Shown here: piece after piece, positions 23,764 to 34,417 of the stretch | How the letters are laid out: every line of letters starts with the position of its first letter | How positions within the stretch are numbered: the stretch's first letter is position 1 | Assembly (NCBI GenBank): GCA_027486415.1 | Contig: JAIXPC010000006.1 | Span: 124,001 to 188,000 of the forward strand | DNA from: Sphingomonadales bacterium | GTDB lineage: Bacteria; Pseudomonadota; Alphaproteobacteria; Sphingomonadales; Sphingomonadaceae | Length of the DNA stretch: 64,000 nucleotides | Direction: 5' to 3' | Notes under the pieces: model-generated | Databases searched by the model: none | What the model saw: the letters and a program-made list of their open reading frames with translations, nothing else | Told to the model about the DNA's origin: nothing | Position numbers and translations under genes: made by a program

Positions 23764-26700
23764 ATGACTGGCTGGCAATTCTGGATCGATCGCGGCGGCA
23801 CCTTCACCGATATCGTCGCGCTGCGGCCCGATGGCAGCCTCGCCACCGCCAAGCTGCTCAGCCACGCGCCCGAACATTACGAGGATGCGGCGCTGGCCGG
23901 CATCGCCCGGCTGCGCGGGCATGATCCCGCGCCCATCGCCGCCGTTCGCATGGGCACCACGGTGGCAACCAACGCCCTGCTGGAAAGGAAGGGCGCGCCC
24001 ACCGTGCTGGCCATCACCAGGGGCCACCGCGACGCGCTCGCCATCGGCCACCAGGCACGGCCCGACATCTTCGCGCTGGAGATCAGGAAGCCCACGCCGC
24101 TCTATGCCACGGTGATCGAGATTGACGAGCGGGTAACGGCTGAGGGCGAGGTGCTGCGCCCACTGGACGAGGCCGCCGCCATCGCCGCGCTGCAGGGCGC
24201 GTTTGACGCCGGCTATCGCAGCCTCGCCGTCGCCTGCCTGCACGGCCACGCGCACCCGGCGCACGAGGCGCGCGTGGCCGAACTGGCGCGGCGCATCGGC
24301 TTCACGCAGGTGACGTGCAGCCACGATGCCGGCGCCGTCATCCGGCTGGTGCCGCGCGCCAACACCGCCGTGGTCGATGCCTATCTGTCGCCGCCCTTGC
24401 GCGATTATGTGAACCGCGTCGCCGCCGGCCTGCCGGGGGTGAACCTGGCCTTCATGCAGTCGAACGGCGGCCTCGCGCGGCCCAGCCATTTCCAGGGCCG
24501 CGACGCCATCCTGTCTGGCCCGGCCGGCGGCATCGTCGGCATGGCGGCGGCAGGGCGCAGCGCGGGGGAAATGCGCCTGATCGGGTTCGACATGGGCGGC
24601 ACTTCCACCGATGTCTCGCTTTACGACGGCCATTATGAACGCGCCGACGAAGTGATCATTGCCGGCGTGCCGATGCGCGTGCCGATGCTGAAGATCGACA
24701 CGGTGGCGGCCGGCGGCGGCTCGATCATCAGCCACACCAGCGGCCGCCTGAAGGTCGGCCCCGAAAGCGCCGGCGCCGTGCCGGGCCCTGCCGCCTATCG
24801 CCGGGGCGGGCCGCTGACCGTCACCGATGCCAATGTCATGCTGGGCATCTTGCAGCCCAGCCTGTTCCCCGCGCTGTTCGGCCCCGATGGCACCCAGCCC
24901 CTCGATGTAGATGCCGTGCGCGCCGGCTTTGCCGACCTCGCCGCCCGCACCGGCCAGACGCCCGAACAGGTGGCGGAAGGCGCGCGCGCCATTGCCGTGG
25001 AAACCATGGCGCAGGCCATCCGCCGCATCTCCATCGCGCGCGGTCACGATGCCGCTGATTACACCTTGGCCTGTTTCGGCGGCGCCGGCGGCCAGCATGC
25101 CTGCGCCATCGCCGATCAGCTGGGCATGCGCCGCGTGCTGATCCATCCATTGGCCGGCCTGTTGTCGGCCTTCGGCATCGGGCTGGCGGAAATCCGCGTG
25201 GTCCGCCAGCGCACGCTCGGCTGGCCGCTGGCGCCAGACGCCGATCTCGCCGCCCCCGCCGCCGCGCTCGCCGAACAGGCAAGCGCCGCACTGGTGGCCC
25301 AGGGCGAAACCGCCGCAGAGGTGCGGGTGCTCGCCCGCATCCGCTATGCCGGGTCGGACAGCGGGATCGACCTGCCGCTGGACACGCCCACAGCCCTCGC
25401 CGCTGCCTTTTCGGCGGAGCAGGCCCGCCGCTTCGGCTTTGCGATTGCCGACGCCGATCTGGTGGTCGACACGCTGATTGCGGAAGCGGTCGGCGAAACA
25501 CCGCATTTACCCGACGTGGCACCGGCAGCGGGCAGCACAAGCCCAGCCAGTGTCAGCCATGACGTTGTGCTCGGCGGCAAACGCCAACGCTGCGCCTTCC
25601 ACCAGCGCGCCGATCTGCCCGCCGGCCACAGCATCGCCGGCCCCGCCGTGATCATCGATGATGCCGGCACCACTTTGGTCGAACCCGGCTGGCAGGCGAC
25701 GGTCGACCCCGCCGCCAACCTGATCCTGACCCGCACCACCCCCGCCACCGCCCGCCTGCCGGCAAGTGGCGAAGGGGCCGATCCCATCCGCCTCGAACTG
25801 TTCGCCAACCGCTTCATGGCCATCGCCGAGGAGATGGGCGAAGCCTTGAAAACAACGGCTTGGAGCGTAAACATCAAGGAACGTCTCGATTTTTCCTGTG
25901 CGCTGTTCGACGGTGAAGGCCACCTTGTCGCCAACGCGCCGCACATGCCGGTGCACCTGGGATCGATGGGCGACAGTGTCCGCACCGTCATGGCCAAGTG
26001 GGAAGGCAGCGAACGCGGCATCCATCCCGGCGACGCCTTCGTCCTCAACAATCCCTTTGCCGGCGGCACCCACCTGCCTGACGTGACGGTGGTCATGCCC
26101 GTATTTTCAGGGGGTTATACCCCATCCTTCTGGGTCGCGGCTCGCGGCCACCAGGCCGATATCGGCGGCATCACCCCCGGATCGATGCCGCCCGACAGCC
26201 GCGACATCGCTGAAGAAGGCGTGCTGATCGACAATATCCTGTTGATCGACAAGGGCATTTTCTGCGAAGCCGAGATGCTGGCCCTGCTCGCCAGCGGCCC
26301 GTGGCCGGCGCGCGATCCGGCCCGTTGCCTGGGTGACCTCAAGGCCCAGGCCGCCGCCTGCACCCGCGGCGCGCAGGCTTTGACCGCCCTGTGCGCCCAG
26401 GAAGGCGAAGCCACCGTCACCGCCTTCATGCGCCATGTGCAGGACGATGCTGAAGCTTCTGTCAGATCAGCAATATCCTATCTGAAAGACGGCCACTGCA
26501 CGGTGGAGATGGACAATGGTGGCCAGATCGCCGTCAGCGTCCGCATCGATCAGGCGTCGCGCAGTGCCGTCATCGATTTCACGGGCACCAGCGCCCAGCT
26601 GCCAGACAATTTCAATGCCCCCTTCTCCGTCGCACAGGCCGCCGTTCTCTATGTTTTCCGGTGTTTGGCTGGCAGTTCGCTGCCGATGAACGATGGCTGC

Positions 26701-27309
26701 ATGCGCCCGTTGCAGGTGATCGCGCCGGCCGGCACGCTGCTGCGCCCCGCGCCGCCTGCTGCCGTGGTGGCCGGCAATGTCGAAACCAGCCAGATCATCA
26801 CCGATGCCCTGTTTGGTGCGCTGGGCCAGCTGGCAGCATCGCAGGGCACGATGAACAATTTCACCTTCGGCAACGCGGCCCACCAATATTACGAGACGAT
26901 CTGCGGCGGTGCCGGTGCCGGAAACGGTTTCGCTGGCGCCACCGCGGTGCAGACGCACATGACCAACAGCCGCCTCACCGACCCCGAAATCCTGGAAACG
27001 CGCTTTCCGGTATTGGTTGAAGAATTCGCCACAAGAGCCTGTTCTGGCGGGGTCGGGACTTTTCCCGGTGGCGATGGCGTCATCCGCCGCATCCGCTTCC
27101 GCGAGGCGATGACAGCATCCCTCCTCTCCGGCCGGCGGCGCACACGGCCGTTCGGTCTGGCTGGTGGCGGCGATGCCCAACCCGGCAGCGCCCGGGTCGA
27201 ACGCAGCGATGGCCGCATCGAACCGCTGGCCGCCTGTGGCCGCGCCGAACTGGCCGCTGGCGACTGCATCGTGATCGAAACCCCCGGCGGCGGCGGATAC
27301 GGCGCATGA
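23764..27309 (+). CDS. 5-oxoprolinase (ATP-hydrolysing), HyuA-HyuB fusion
   Basis: A 1181-residue fusion. Residues 1-680 form the ATP-binding HyuA part ([95 protein letters not shown]). Residues about 690-1181 form the HyuB part ([74 protein letters not shown]). This length and order match 5-oxoprolinase, which opens pyroglutamate to glutamate with ATP. Hydantoinase or acetophenone carboxylase relatives are possible, but the downstream DUF969/DUF979 transporter genes favour 5-oxoproline. It is the first gene of a tightly overlapping run. Confidence 0.9.
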   Translation: MTGWQFWIDRGGTFTDIVALRPDGSLATAKLLSHAPEHYEDAALAGIARLRGHDPAPIAAVRMGTTVATNALLERKGAPTVLAITRGHRDALAIGHQARPDIFALEIRKPTPLYATVIEIDERVTAEGEVLRPLDEAAAIAALQGAFDAGYRSLAVACLHGHAHPAHEARVAELARRIGFTQVTCSHDAGAVIRLVPRANTAVVDAYLSPPLRDYVNRVAAGLPGVNLAFMQSNGGLARPSHFQGRDAILSGPAGGIVGMAAAGRSAGEMRLIGFDMGGTSTDVSLYDGHYERADEVIIAGVPMRVPMLKIDTVAAGGGSIISHTSGRLKVGPESAGAVPGPAAYRRGGPLTVTDANVMLGILQPSLFPALFGPDGTQPLDVDAVRAGFADLAARTGQTPEQVAEGARAIAVETMAQAIRRISIARGHDAADYTLACFGGAGGQHACAIADQLGMRRVLIHPLAGLLSAFGIGLAEIRVVRQRTLGWPLAPDADLAAPAAALAEQASAALVAQGETAAEVRVLARIRYAGSDSGIDLPLDTPTALAAAFSAEQARRFGFAIADADLVVDTLIAEAVGETPHLPDVAPAAGSTSPASVSHDVVLGGKRQRCAFHQRADLPAGHSIAGPAVIIDDAGTTLVEPGWQATVDPAANLILTRTTPATARLPASGEGADPIRLELFANRFMAIAEEMGEALKTTAWSVNIKERLDFSCALFDGEGHLVANAPHMPVHLGSMGDSVRTVMAKWEGSERGIHPGDAFVLNNPFAGGTHLPDVTVVMPVFSGGYTPSFWVAARGHQADIGGITPGSMPPDSRDIAEEGVLIDNILLIDKGIFCEAEMLALLASGPWPARDPARCLGDLKAQAAACTRGAQALTALCAQEGEATVTAFMRHVQDDAEASVRSAISYLKDGHCTVEMDNGGQIAVSVRIDQASRSAVIDFTGTSAQLPDNFNAPFSVAQAAVLYVFRCLAGSSLPMNDGCMRPLQVIAPAGTLLRPAPPAAVVAGNVETSQIITDALFGALGQLAASQGTMNNFTFGNAAHQYYETICGGAGAGNGFAGATAVQTHMTNSRLTDPEILETRFPVLVEEFATRACSGGVGTFPGGDGVIRRIRFREAMTASLLSGRRRTRPFGLAGGGDAQPGSARVERSDGRIEPLAACGRAELAAGDCIVIETPGGGGYGA

Positions 27310-27968
27310 CGCTGTCGCTGTGGCCGCTGGTCGGCATCGCCATTGTCGTCATCGGCTTTGCCATCCGCGCCCACCCGCTGGCCGTGGTCATCGCTGCCGC
27401 CTTCGGTTCGGGCCTCGGCGCCGGTCTGTCGATCCCGGAGGTGATTGCGGCGATGGGCAAGGCCTTCCACCAGAACCGCTATGTCTCGGTGCCGTGGCTC
27501 ACCTTGCCGGTGATCGGCCTGCTCGAACGGGCCGGCCTGCAGGAACAGGCCTCAGCGCTCATCTCCCGGACCAGGGCGGCAACAGCCTCGCGCATCCTGT
27601 TGATCTATCTGGGCCTGCGCCAGATCACGGCGGCACTGGGCCTCACCCAGATTGCCGGCCATGCCCAGACCGTGCGCCCGCTGCTGGCCCCGATGGTCGA
27701 GGCCGCGTCAGAACGCGACAATCCGGCCATCACCGAACCGGAACGCAACGACGTGAAGGCCATGGCGGCGGCCACCGACAATGTCGGCATCTTCTTTGGA
27801 GAGGATATCTTCCTCGCCATTGCCTCCATCCTGCTGATCAAGGGCTTCCTGGAAAGCGCGAATATCATCGTGCAACCGCTTGAATTGTCGGTGTGGGCGA
27901 TCCCGACGGCCATCGCCGCCTTCGCCGTCCACGGCACCCGCCTGTGGCGCATGGGGCGGGCGAAATGA
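27306..27968 (+). CDS. DUF969 membrane protein, predicted 5-oxoproline transporter subunit
   Basis: A 220-residue polytopic membrane protein with hydrophobic segments at about residues 3-30 and 175-210 and a conserved middle ([28 protein letters not shown], then [22 protein letters not shown]). It matches the DUF969 family. DUF969 and DUF979 proteins are always paired and have been annotated as the two subunits of a 5-oxoproline permease; this is family knowledge. The start overlaps the oxoprolinase stop by four bases (ATGA) and its stop overlaps the DUF979 start in the same way, so all three are translationally coupled. Confidence 0.88.
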   Translation: MTLSLWPLVGIAIVVIGFAIRAHPLAVVIAAAFGSGLGAGLSIPEVIAAMGKAFHQNRYVSVPWLTLPVIGLLERAGLQEQASALISRTRAATASRILLIYLGLRQITAALGLTQIAGHAQTVRPLLAPMVEAASERDNPAITEPERNDVKAMAAATDNVGIFFGEDIFLAIASILLIKGFLESANIIVQPLELSVWAIPTAIAAFAVHGTRLWRMGRAK

Positions 27969-28906
27969 TTGGCTTGCCCGCCCTTTATGCTCTTACGGGC
28001 CTGATGTTCGGCGGCTGGGCGATCGCCACCCTGCTTGATCGCGGCCACGGCAAGCGCTTGGCTGGCGCGGCCTTCTGGGGGCTGCTGGCGGTCGAATTCC
28101 TCGCTGGTGATGCCCTGGGCGACATGGGCAACGGCGTGCTGCTGCTGGCGCTGGTGGCGCTGGCGCTGGCCGGCGCGCCCGGCAAGGGCCAAGCCGCCAC
28201 CACGACCCCAGCCGAGCGTCAGGCCTCCGCCCGGCGCCGGGGCAACCGCCTGTTCCTGCCGGCGCTGATCATGCCCGGCGTGGCGCTGGCCGGCACTTTC
28301 GTTTTTCCGGCACTCGGCAATCTCGTTGATCCCAAGCAGGTCACGCTGGTCAGCCTCGGTCTGGGCGCCCTGATCGCGGTTGCCGTGCTGATGATCTGGC
28401 TTCGCCCGCCCAACAGCGCACCGGTCGGCGAAGGCCGCCGCCTGGCCGAAGGCGTGGGCTGGGCGATGGTGTTGCCGCAGCTGCTCGCCAGCCTGGGAGC
28501 GCTGTTTACCGTGACCGGCGTTGGCGACATCGTCGGCAGCCTCGCCCCTCTTGCCATCCCGGACGGCAGCCGGCTGGCGGCAGTGGTGGCCTTCACCGGC
28601 GGCATGGCCGTCTTTACCATCCTGATGGGCAACGCCTTTGCCGCCTTCCCGGTGCTGATGGGCGGCATCGGCCTGCCGGTGCTGGTGCAGGCCATGGGTG
28701 CCAGCCCGGTGGTGGTGGGCGCGGTCGGCATGCTCGCCGGTTTCTGCGGCACGCTGCTCAGCCCGATGGCGGCCAATTTCAACATCGTGCCGGCGGCACT
28801 GCTCGGCCTGCCCGACCGTTATGCAGTCATCCGCGCGCAATGGGCAACCGCCGTGCCCTTGTGGCTGTTCAACACGGCGATGATCTGGGGATTTGCGTTT
28901 CGATGA
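27965..28906 (+). CDS. DUF979 membrane protein, predicted 5-oxoproline transporter subunit
   Basis: A 313-residue polytopic protein with about eight to ten hydrophobic stretches. It begins [25 protein letters not shown] and ends with VPLWLFNTAMIWGFAF. Conserved segments include GNALGDMGNG-like residues and AFTGGMAVFTILMGNAFAAFP, AVGMLAGFCGTLLSPMAANFNIVPAALLGL. It is the partner of the DUF969 protein and is likely to form the inner-membrane permease for pyroglutamate. The start at 27965 gives an ATGA overlap with the DUF969 stop and another with the next gene. Confidence 0.88.
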   Translation: MIGLPALYALTGLMFGGWAIATLLDRGHGKRLAGAAFWGLLAVEFLAGDALGDMGNGVLLLALVALALAGAPGKGQAATTTPAERQASARRRGNRLFLPALIMPGVALAGTFVFPALGNLVDPKQVTLVSLGLGALIAVAVLMIWLRPPNSAPVGEGRRLAEGVGWAMVLPQLLASLGALFTVTGVGDIVGSLAPLAIPDGSRLAAVVAFTGGMAVFTILMGNAFAAFPVLMGGIGLPVLVQAMGASPVVVGAVGMLAGFCGTLLSPMAANFNIVPAALLGLPDRYAVIRAQWATAVPLWLFNTAMIWGFAFR

Positions 28907-29892
28907 AGCTCGACAGGGATCAGGCCGCCCGCATGGCCGGCATCGCGCTGGGCCATGTCACCCGCGAATATCCGCACAAGCTCGATCATGTCATGGCCGG
29001 CGACGCCGATGCCCGCACGCCGCGCGATCTGCACCCGATGTTCTTTGGCAGCTTCGATTGGCACAGCTGCGTTCACGGCTGGTGGCTGCTGATGCGGCTG
29101 CTGCACGATTTTCCGGATCATGCCCGCGCCGCAGACACACGGGCGCTGGCCGCCGAAACCTTCACGGCAGACAAGGTCGCAATCGAGCGTGCCTATCTCG
29201 CCCGGCCGGAATCGCGCGGGTTCGAACGGCCCTATGGTTGGGCGTGGCTGCTGATGTTGCACGCCGAAATGGCCCGTGCCAACAATGCGCTGGCACCGGT
29301 TCTTGAACCTTTCGCGCAGGATTTTGCCCAGCGCATGGCGGGAATGCTGGCCAGCTTCACCTATCCCATCCGCACCGGCAGCCACGGCAATACCGCCTTT
29401 GCGCTGGTGCTGGCGGCGCAGTGGGCGGCCAGCCACGATCGCGCCCTGTTCGATCAGATGGCCGACGTCGCGCAACGCTGGTTTGGCGGCGATGCCGGCG
29501 CGCAGGCCTGGGAGCCGGATGGCGATGCCTTCCTGTCGCCCACGCTGATGGAGGCGCTGGCGATGGCGACCCTCCTGCCCGCTGAGCGCTTTCGCCCGTG
29601 GTTTGCCGCCTTCCTGCCCGATGCCACCGCGCAGAAACCCGAAAGCCTGTTCACCCCGGCCACCGTGTCCGACCGCTCCGATGGCAAGATCGCCCACCTT
29701 GATGGCCTCAACCTGTCGCGGGCCTGGGCCTTCCGCCGGCTGGCGCGGGCGCTGGCGGCCGACGATCCCGCCGGGCCAGTGCTGCTGGCCGCGGCCGAGG
29801 CGCACATGGCCGTCGCCCTGCCCCACATTGCCGGTGATTATGCCGGTGAACATTGGCTGGCCAGCTTTGCGCTGCTGGCATTGACCGCCTGA
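28903..29892 (+). CDS. DUF2891 family protein of unknown function in the oxoproline operon
   Basis: A 329-residue soluble protein, DUF2891 family. The recognisable signature is HPMFFGSFDWHSCVHGWWLL, with conserved His, Asp and Trp, plus GFERPYGWAWLLMLHAEMAR, GSHGNTAFALVLAA and EPDGDAFLSPTLMEALAMA. The helix-rich pattern suggests an alpha-toroid fold, but no biochemical role is established. Gene order and a four-base ATGA overlap with the transporter gene suggest a role linked to pyroglutamate or its derivatives, perhaps a hydrolase. That is an inference from context. Confidence 0.85.
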   Translation: MKLDRDQAARMAGIALGHVTREYPHKLDHVMAGDADARTPRDLHPMFFGSFDWHSCVHGWWLLMRLLHDFPDHARAADTRALAAETFTADKVAIERAYLARPESRGFERPYGWAWLLMLHAEMARANNALAPVLEPFAQDFAQRMAGMLASFTYPIRTGSHGNTAFALVLAAQWAASHDRALFDQMADVAQRWFGGDAGAQAWEPDGDAFLSPTLMEALAMATLLPAERFRPWFAAFLPDATAQKPESLFTPATVSDRSDGKIAHLDGLNLSRAWAFRRLARALAADDPAGPVLLAAAEAHMAVALPHIAGDYAGEHWLASFALLALTA

Positions 29893-31388
29893 TGCGGCGG
29901 CGGCTGGCCTGGGTGCTGGTCGCCACGCTGGCGTTTGCGGCGCTGCTGCTCGGTTGGTCCACCTGGCACGCGGCGATGTTTGGCGTCACCAGCCCGGCGC
30001 CACCGCGCGCAGCGGCCATCGAACTGCCACCGCCGCCGCCATCGGTGATCGCGTTGCCTGTGCGTCTGCCGATGGCGTTGCTGCGCGATGCGCTGGAGCG
30101 GGCGGTGCCCACCACTCTGTGGGCCATCGACGAGCCCGGCAAGGTCTGCATCCCGGCTCAGCGCCTGAAGCTGTTCGATGCCCGGCTGAAAGTGACGCCC
30201 GATATCCGCTGCCGCATCGTTGGCACTGTCACGCGCGGGCCGATCCGGCTGACCGGGCGCGGCGATCGGCTGGTGGCGGAATTGCCGCTGTCGGCCGTGA
30301 TCGCCGCGCGCGATATCGGCGGCATCATCAAGGCCGAAACCGCCACCGCCGTTGCCGTGATCACCGCCGATGTGCGCCCGGATGTCGGCCCGGATGGCAG
30401 CCCGCTGTTTCGCCTGCGCCTGCGGTATGATTGGCAGCTGGAACCGGGCGTGACCGTGCTGGGCCAGCGCATCCGCCTCACCGAACGGGCCGAGCGCGAA
30501 CTGGCGCCGGTGCTGGCCAGGGCCGAGAAGGACTTGTCGAAACAGCTGGTCGGCCCGGTACAGGCGCAGCTGGCGCAGATCTGGCGCAGCGGTTTCACCG
30601 TCCAGCCGATCAACAAGCGCAACCCGGCCGCCTGGCTGCGGCTGACGCCCCGGCAACTTGCTGCCGGCCGCATCCGCGCCAGCCGCGATACCATCACCAT
30701 CGATGTCGAACTGACCGCGCTGACCGAGGTGCAGCTGGGCACGCAGCCCGCCCCGCCCGAACCGACGCCACTGCCGGCGGTGACCCCGGCCAGCGGGAAA
30801 CGCGGCCTTGTCATCAATGTCGCCGTACTTTCCGATTATGCCACGCTGGAAGCCCTGATCAACAAGGCGCTGGCCAAGCTGTCTGCACGCGGCATCGATG
30901 TGCCGGATTATGGCCGGGTGCGGGTGAAATTCCGCCGGCCGGTGCTGTATGGCACCCCAGATGGCCGCCTGGCGCTGGGGCTGGACGTGGTGGCGCGCGG
31001 GCCGCGGCAATGGCTCGACACCAAAGGGCGGGTGTGGCTGACGGCGCGCGCCGAAACGGCACCGGGCAACGAGACGGTGCTGATCCGCGACATGCAGTTG
31101 TTCACCACTGCCGCGAAGGACCGGCAATTGCCGCTATTGCTTGCCGTGGCGCAGGCCCCCGTGGTCCGCGCCACGCTGGAAAACGCGCTGACGCAGGATT
31201 TCGGGCAGGATTACCACCAGTTGCTGGCCCGCATCGATACCGCGCTGATGGCGGTGCCGGTCGGCAATTTCCGGCTGACAGCGACGTTGGACCAGGTGCA
31301 GCACGGCAAGGTGCTGGCCCTTGGACAGGGCGTATATCTGCCGGTCGCCGCGCGCGGCAGCGCCCGGCTCGATTACGCGCCGCGATAA
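29892..31388 (+). CDS. DUF4403 family protein, membrane-anchored
   Basis: A 498-residue protein with an N-terminal membrane anchor (LAWVLVATLAFAALLLGWST, residues about 5-24) and a Pro-rich stretch at about 42-53. It is largely beta strand. A repeated pattern, as in VALPVRLPMALLRDALERAVP and LVINVAVLSDYATLEALINK, resembles lipid-binding SMP/BPI-like repeats, and the family is annotated DUF4403. Its role is unknown. The ATG overlaps the DUF2891 stop by one base (TGATG), so it is cotranscribed with the oxoproline genes, though a functional link is unproven. The end overlaps the convergent helicase gene by 16 bases. Confidence 0.82.
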   Translation: MRRRLAWVLVATLAFAALLLGWSTWHAAMFGVTSPAPPRAAAIELPPPPPSVIALPVRLPMALLRDALERAVPTTLWAIDEPGKVCIPAQRLKLFDARLKVTPDIRCRIVGTVTRGPIRLTGRGDRLVAELPLSAVIAARDIGGIIKAETATAVAVITADVRPDVGPDGSPLFRLRLRYDWQLEPGVTVLGQRIRLTERAERELAPVLARAEKDLSKQLVGPVQAQLAQIWRSGFTVQPINKRNPAAWLRLTPRQLAAGRIRASRDTITIDVELTALTEVQLGTQPAPPEPTPLPAVTPASGKRGLVINVAVLSDYATLEALINKALAKLSARGIDVPDYGRVRVKFRRPVLYGTPDGRLALGLDVVARGPRQWLDTKGRVWLTARAETAPGNETVLIRDMQLFTTAAKDRQLPLLLAVAQAPVVRATLENALTQDFGQDYHQLLARIDTALMAVPVGNFRLTATLDQVQHGKVLALGQGVYLPVAARGSARLDYAPR

Positions 31389-33103
31389 GGCGGCTTGCCG
31401 CCGCGCGGGCCACCGGGGCCGCGCGGGCGCGGTGGCGGGCGATCCTGCCGATACTGCGGCGGGCCGGCCGGGCTGATGTCGATCTGGTCCTCGGCGCTGC
31501 GGCCCTGGCGGCTGGCGTGGCGCTTGAGCGCGACCACAAAGCGTTCGGCCATGTCGGGATGGATTTCGACCAAGGTTTCCGACGGCATGATGCGGATCGT
31601 GCCGATATCGGGCTTGGTCACGCCGCCACGCCGGCACAGCAGCGGAATGATCCAGCGCGGATCGGCATTTTGGCGACGGCCGACATCCAGCCGGAACCAC
31701 ACGCCGGCACGATCATCCTGACCGCGCGGGGCCCCACGACCCGCGTCATTGCCCTCGCGGCGGTCGCGCCGTTCGGCACGCGGCGCCGGGCCGGCATCCA
31801 CCAGCTCTTCGGCCTGCGGCAGGCGGGCCCGGTGCACACGCACCAGCGCCGCGGCGATCTCGTCGACGCCGTGCCGGGTCAGCAATTCCTCGCCCAGCCG
31901 CTTGTCTTCTTCATCCAACGCACCAATGCCCTCGCCGATGCTTTCCAGCAGGCGAGCCCGGTCCTGAACGGCGATGGCCTCCTGCGTCGGCACCGGCGTC
32001 CATTCCGCCTTCACCCCGGCGCCGTGCAGCATGCGCTCGACGCGGCGACGCGCCGGATAGGGCACGATCAGCACGGCCGTGCCCTTCGCGCCGGCCCGGC
32101 CGGTGCGGCCCGATCGGTGCTGCAATGTCTCGGCATCGCGCGGCACCTCGACATGGATGACAAGGCTGAGGCCGGGCAGATCGATGCCGCGCGCCGCCAC
32201 GTCGGTCGCCACGCACAGCCGCGCCCGGCGATCGCGCAGCGCCTGCAGGGCCTGGTTGCGTTCCGACTGGCTGTGCTCGCCCGACAGCGCGACGGCGGCA
32301 AAGCCGCGTTCCACCAGGCTGGCGTGCAGGCGGCGGACATTGTCGCGCGTGGCGCAGAACAGCATCGCCGTCGGCGCTTCGTGAAAGCGCAGCAGGTTGA
32401 CAACAGCCGCCTCGATATCGGCCGGCGCGATGGCGACGCATTGATAGGTGATGTCGGCATGGGCGGTGGTGCGCCCGGCGGTCGACAGGCGCAGCGCGTC
32501 CTTCTGATAATCGCGCGCCAGTTCGGCAATGCCCCTGGGCATGGTGGCCGAGAACATCAGCGTGCGGCGTTCCGGCGGGGCAGCGTCGAGGATCTCTTCC
32601 AGATCCTCGCGGAAGCCCATGTCGAGCATCTCGTCGGCTTCATCCAGCACGACGACCTTGCAGGCGCCCAGCACCAGCGCGCCGCGTTCCAGGTGGTCGC
32701 GCAGGCGGCCGGGCGTGCCGACAACGATATGGGCGCCAGCGGCAAGCGCACGGCGCTCCACCTGCTGGTTCATGCCGCCCACGCAGGTGGCGATGCGGCC
32801 GCGCGCCGGGGCGTAGAGCCAATCGAGTTCCTTCGCCACCTGCAGCGCCAGTTCGCGCGTCGGCGCGATCACCAGCGCCAGCGGACGCGCGGGCGGCGGC
32901 AGCGTTTCACCGCCGGCCAGCAGATCATCGGCCATGGCCAGGCCAAAGGCGACCGTCTTGCCCGACCCCGTCTGCGCAGAAACCAGCAGATCACGCCCGC
33001 GCGCCTCTTCGGCGATCACGGCGGACTGGACGGGGGTGAGGTCTTCATAGCCGCGCGCGGCAATTGCCCGGGCCAGCGGCGCGGGGAGCGATTCCATTGT
33101 CAT
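31373..33103 (-). CDS. DEAD-box RNA helicase with DbpA-like RNA-binding tail
   Basis: A 576-residue DEAD-box protein. Motifs in order are Q (GYEDLTPVQSAVIAEEARG), I (SAQTGSGKTVAFG), Ia (APTRELALQVAKEL), II (VVLDEADEMLDMGF), III (FSATMPRGIAEL), V (ATDVAARGIDLPGL) and VI (HRSGRTGRAGAKG). Residues about 480-555 form a DbpA-type C-terminal domain (MPSETLVEIHPDMAERFVVAL). The end is a Gly/Arg/Pro-rich disordered tail. This group works on ribosome assembly, but the target is unknown. The start MTMESLPAPLARA was taken; the ORF extends further upstream without support. Confidence 0.92.
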   Translation of the reverse strand: MTMESLPAPLARAIAARGYEDLTPVQSAVIAEEARGRDLLVSAQTGSGKTVAFGLAMADDLLAGGETLPPPARPLALVIAPTRELALQVAKELDWLYAPARGRIATCVGGMNQQVERRALAAGAHIVVGTPGRLRDHLERGALVLGACKVVVLDEADEMLDMGFREDLEEILDAAPPERRTLMFSATMPRGIAELARDYQKDALRLSTAGRTTAHADITYQCVAIAPADIEAAVVNLLRFHEAPTAMLFCATRDNVRRLHASLVERGFAAVALSGEHSQSERNQALQALRDRRARLCVATDVAARGIDLPGLSLVIHVEVPRDAETLQHRSGRTGRAGAKGTAVLIVPYPARRRVERMLHGAGVKAEWTPVPTQEAIAVQDRARLLESIGEGIGALDEEDKRLGEELLTRHGVDEIAAALVRVHRARLPQAEELVDAGPAPRAERRDRREGNDAGRGAPRGQDDRAGVWFRLDVGRRQNADPRWIIPLLCRRGGVTKPDIGTIRIMPSETLVEIHPDMAERFVVALKRHASRQGRSAEDQIDISPAGPPQYRQDRPPPRPRGPGGPRGGKPPYRGA

Positions 33104-33163
33104 GGCGCGGCTATGACGCAAAAGGGCCGGAAAGGCGAATCGGCCCGCATGAAACATAGGAAA

Positions 33164-33185
33164 GGCGGCAGGTTGCCCCGCCGCC
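33164..33185 (-). terminator. Possible terminator hairpin after the thiolase gene
   Basis: On the minus strand GGCGGC (33185-33180) pairs with GCCGCC (33169-33164) around a ten-base loop and is followed by TTT. It lies 27 bases downstream of the thiolase stop. The U tract is short, so termination may be weak. Confidence 0.4.
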
Positions 33186-33211
33186 TCGCCAACGTTTCTT
33201 GAGGTCTGGGT

Positions 33212-34387
33212 TCAGTAGACTTCGAACAGCCCCGCCGCGCCCATGCCACCGCCGACGCACATCGTTACCACGACATATTTGGCACCGCGGCGCTTGCCCT
33301 CGATCAGGGCGTGGCCAGTGCAGCGCGCACCGGTCATGCCATAGGGGTGGCCGATGGAGATCGAGCCGCCGTTGACGTTGAGCAGATCGGGATCGATGCC
33401 CAGCACGTCGGCGCAGTGCAGCACCTGCACGGCAAAGGCCTCGTTCAGTTCCCACAGGCCGATGTCGTTCATCGTCAGGCCATTGGCCTTCAGCAGCTTG
33501 GGAATGGCATAGATGGGGCCGATGCCCATTTCATCCGGCTCCAGGCCGGCCACCGCCATGCCGCGATAGGCGCCCAGCGGGGTGAGGCCGCGACGGGCGG
33601 CTTCCTTGGCTTCCATCAGCACGCTGGCCGAGGCGCCATCGGAAAGCTGGCTTGCGTTGCCGGCGGTGATGCAACCGCCTTCGATCACCGGCTTCAGGCC
33701 CTTCAGGCCTTCCAGCGTGGTTTCCGGGCGGTTGCCTTCATCCTTGGTCAGGGTGATCTCGTGAGTGGTAACCTCCTTGGTCTCCTTGTTGACCATCGCC
33801 ATCTGCGCGGTCATCGGCACGATTTCATCGTCGAACTTGCCGGCGGCCTGGGCCGCCGCCGTCCGCATCTGGCTCTGATAGCCATATTCGTCCTGGCGAT
33901 CGCGGCTGACGTTGTAGCGCTTGGCGACAACCTCGGCGGTCTGCAGCATCGGCATGTGGATGTTGGGGTGCATCGCGACCAGGCTGGGATCGGAGCCGAC
34001 GCGCATCTTGTCGTTCTGCACCATCGAGATGCTGTCGACGCCGCCGCCGACGCAGATGGTCATGCCGTCGACGATGATCTGCTTGGCCGCCGTCGCGATC
34101 GACATCACGCCCGAAGAACACTGGCGGTCCATCGACTGGCCCGACACGGTGACCGGCAGGCCGGCGCGCAGCAGCGACAGGCGGGCGATATTGCCGCCCT
34201 GCACACCCTGCTGCAGGGCGCAGCCCATCACCACGTCATCGACTTCGGCACCATCGATGCCGGCGCGCTTCACGGCATGGGCGATGGCGTGGCCGGCGAG
34301 CGTCGGCGACGGGGTGGCGTTGAAGGCGCCGCGATAGGCGCGGCCAATCGGGGTGCGGGCGGTGGAAACGATGACGGCTTCACGCAT
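33212..34387 (-). CDS. Acetyl-CoA C-acyltransferase (thiolase)
   Basis: A 391-residue thiolase. The nucleophilic Cys is in [20 protein letters not shown] (about residue 90). The C-terminal His/Cys signatures are [22 protein letters not shown] and [19 protein letters not shown]. It condenses or cleaves acyl-CoA in beta-oxidation or short-chain acyl turnover. The family cannot be split confidently into FadA and biosynthetic types from sequence alone. It sits 30 bases downstream of the MaoC hydratase gene, which fits a beta-oxidation or polyhydroxyalkanoate-related operon. Confidence 0.92.
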   Translation of the reverse strand: MREAVIVSTARTPIGRAYRGAFNATPSPTLAGHAIAHAVKRAGIDGAEVDDVVMGCALQQGVQGGNIARLSLLRAGLPVTVSGQSMDRQCSSGVMSIATAAKQIIVDGMTICVGGGVDSISMVQNDKMRVGSDPSLVAMHPNIHMPMLQTAEVVAKRYNVSRDRQDEYGYQSQMRTAAAQAAGKFDDEIVPMTAQMAMVNKETKEVTTHEITLTKDEGNRPETTLEGLKGLKPVIEGGCITAGNASQLSDGASASVLMEAKEAARRGLTPLGAYRGMAVAGLEPDEMGIGPIYAIPKLLKANGLTMNDIGLWELNEAFAVQVLHCADVLGIDPDLLNVNGGSISIGHPYGMTGARCTGHALIEGKRRGAKYVVVTMCVGGGMGAAGLFEVY

Positions 34388-34417
34388 GGCAAATTCCTTT
34401 CAGGATCAGATGGGGGC

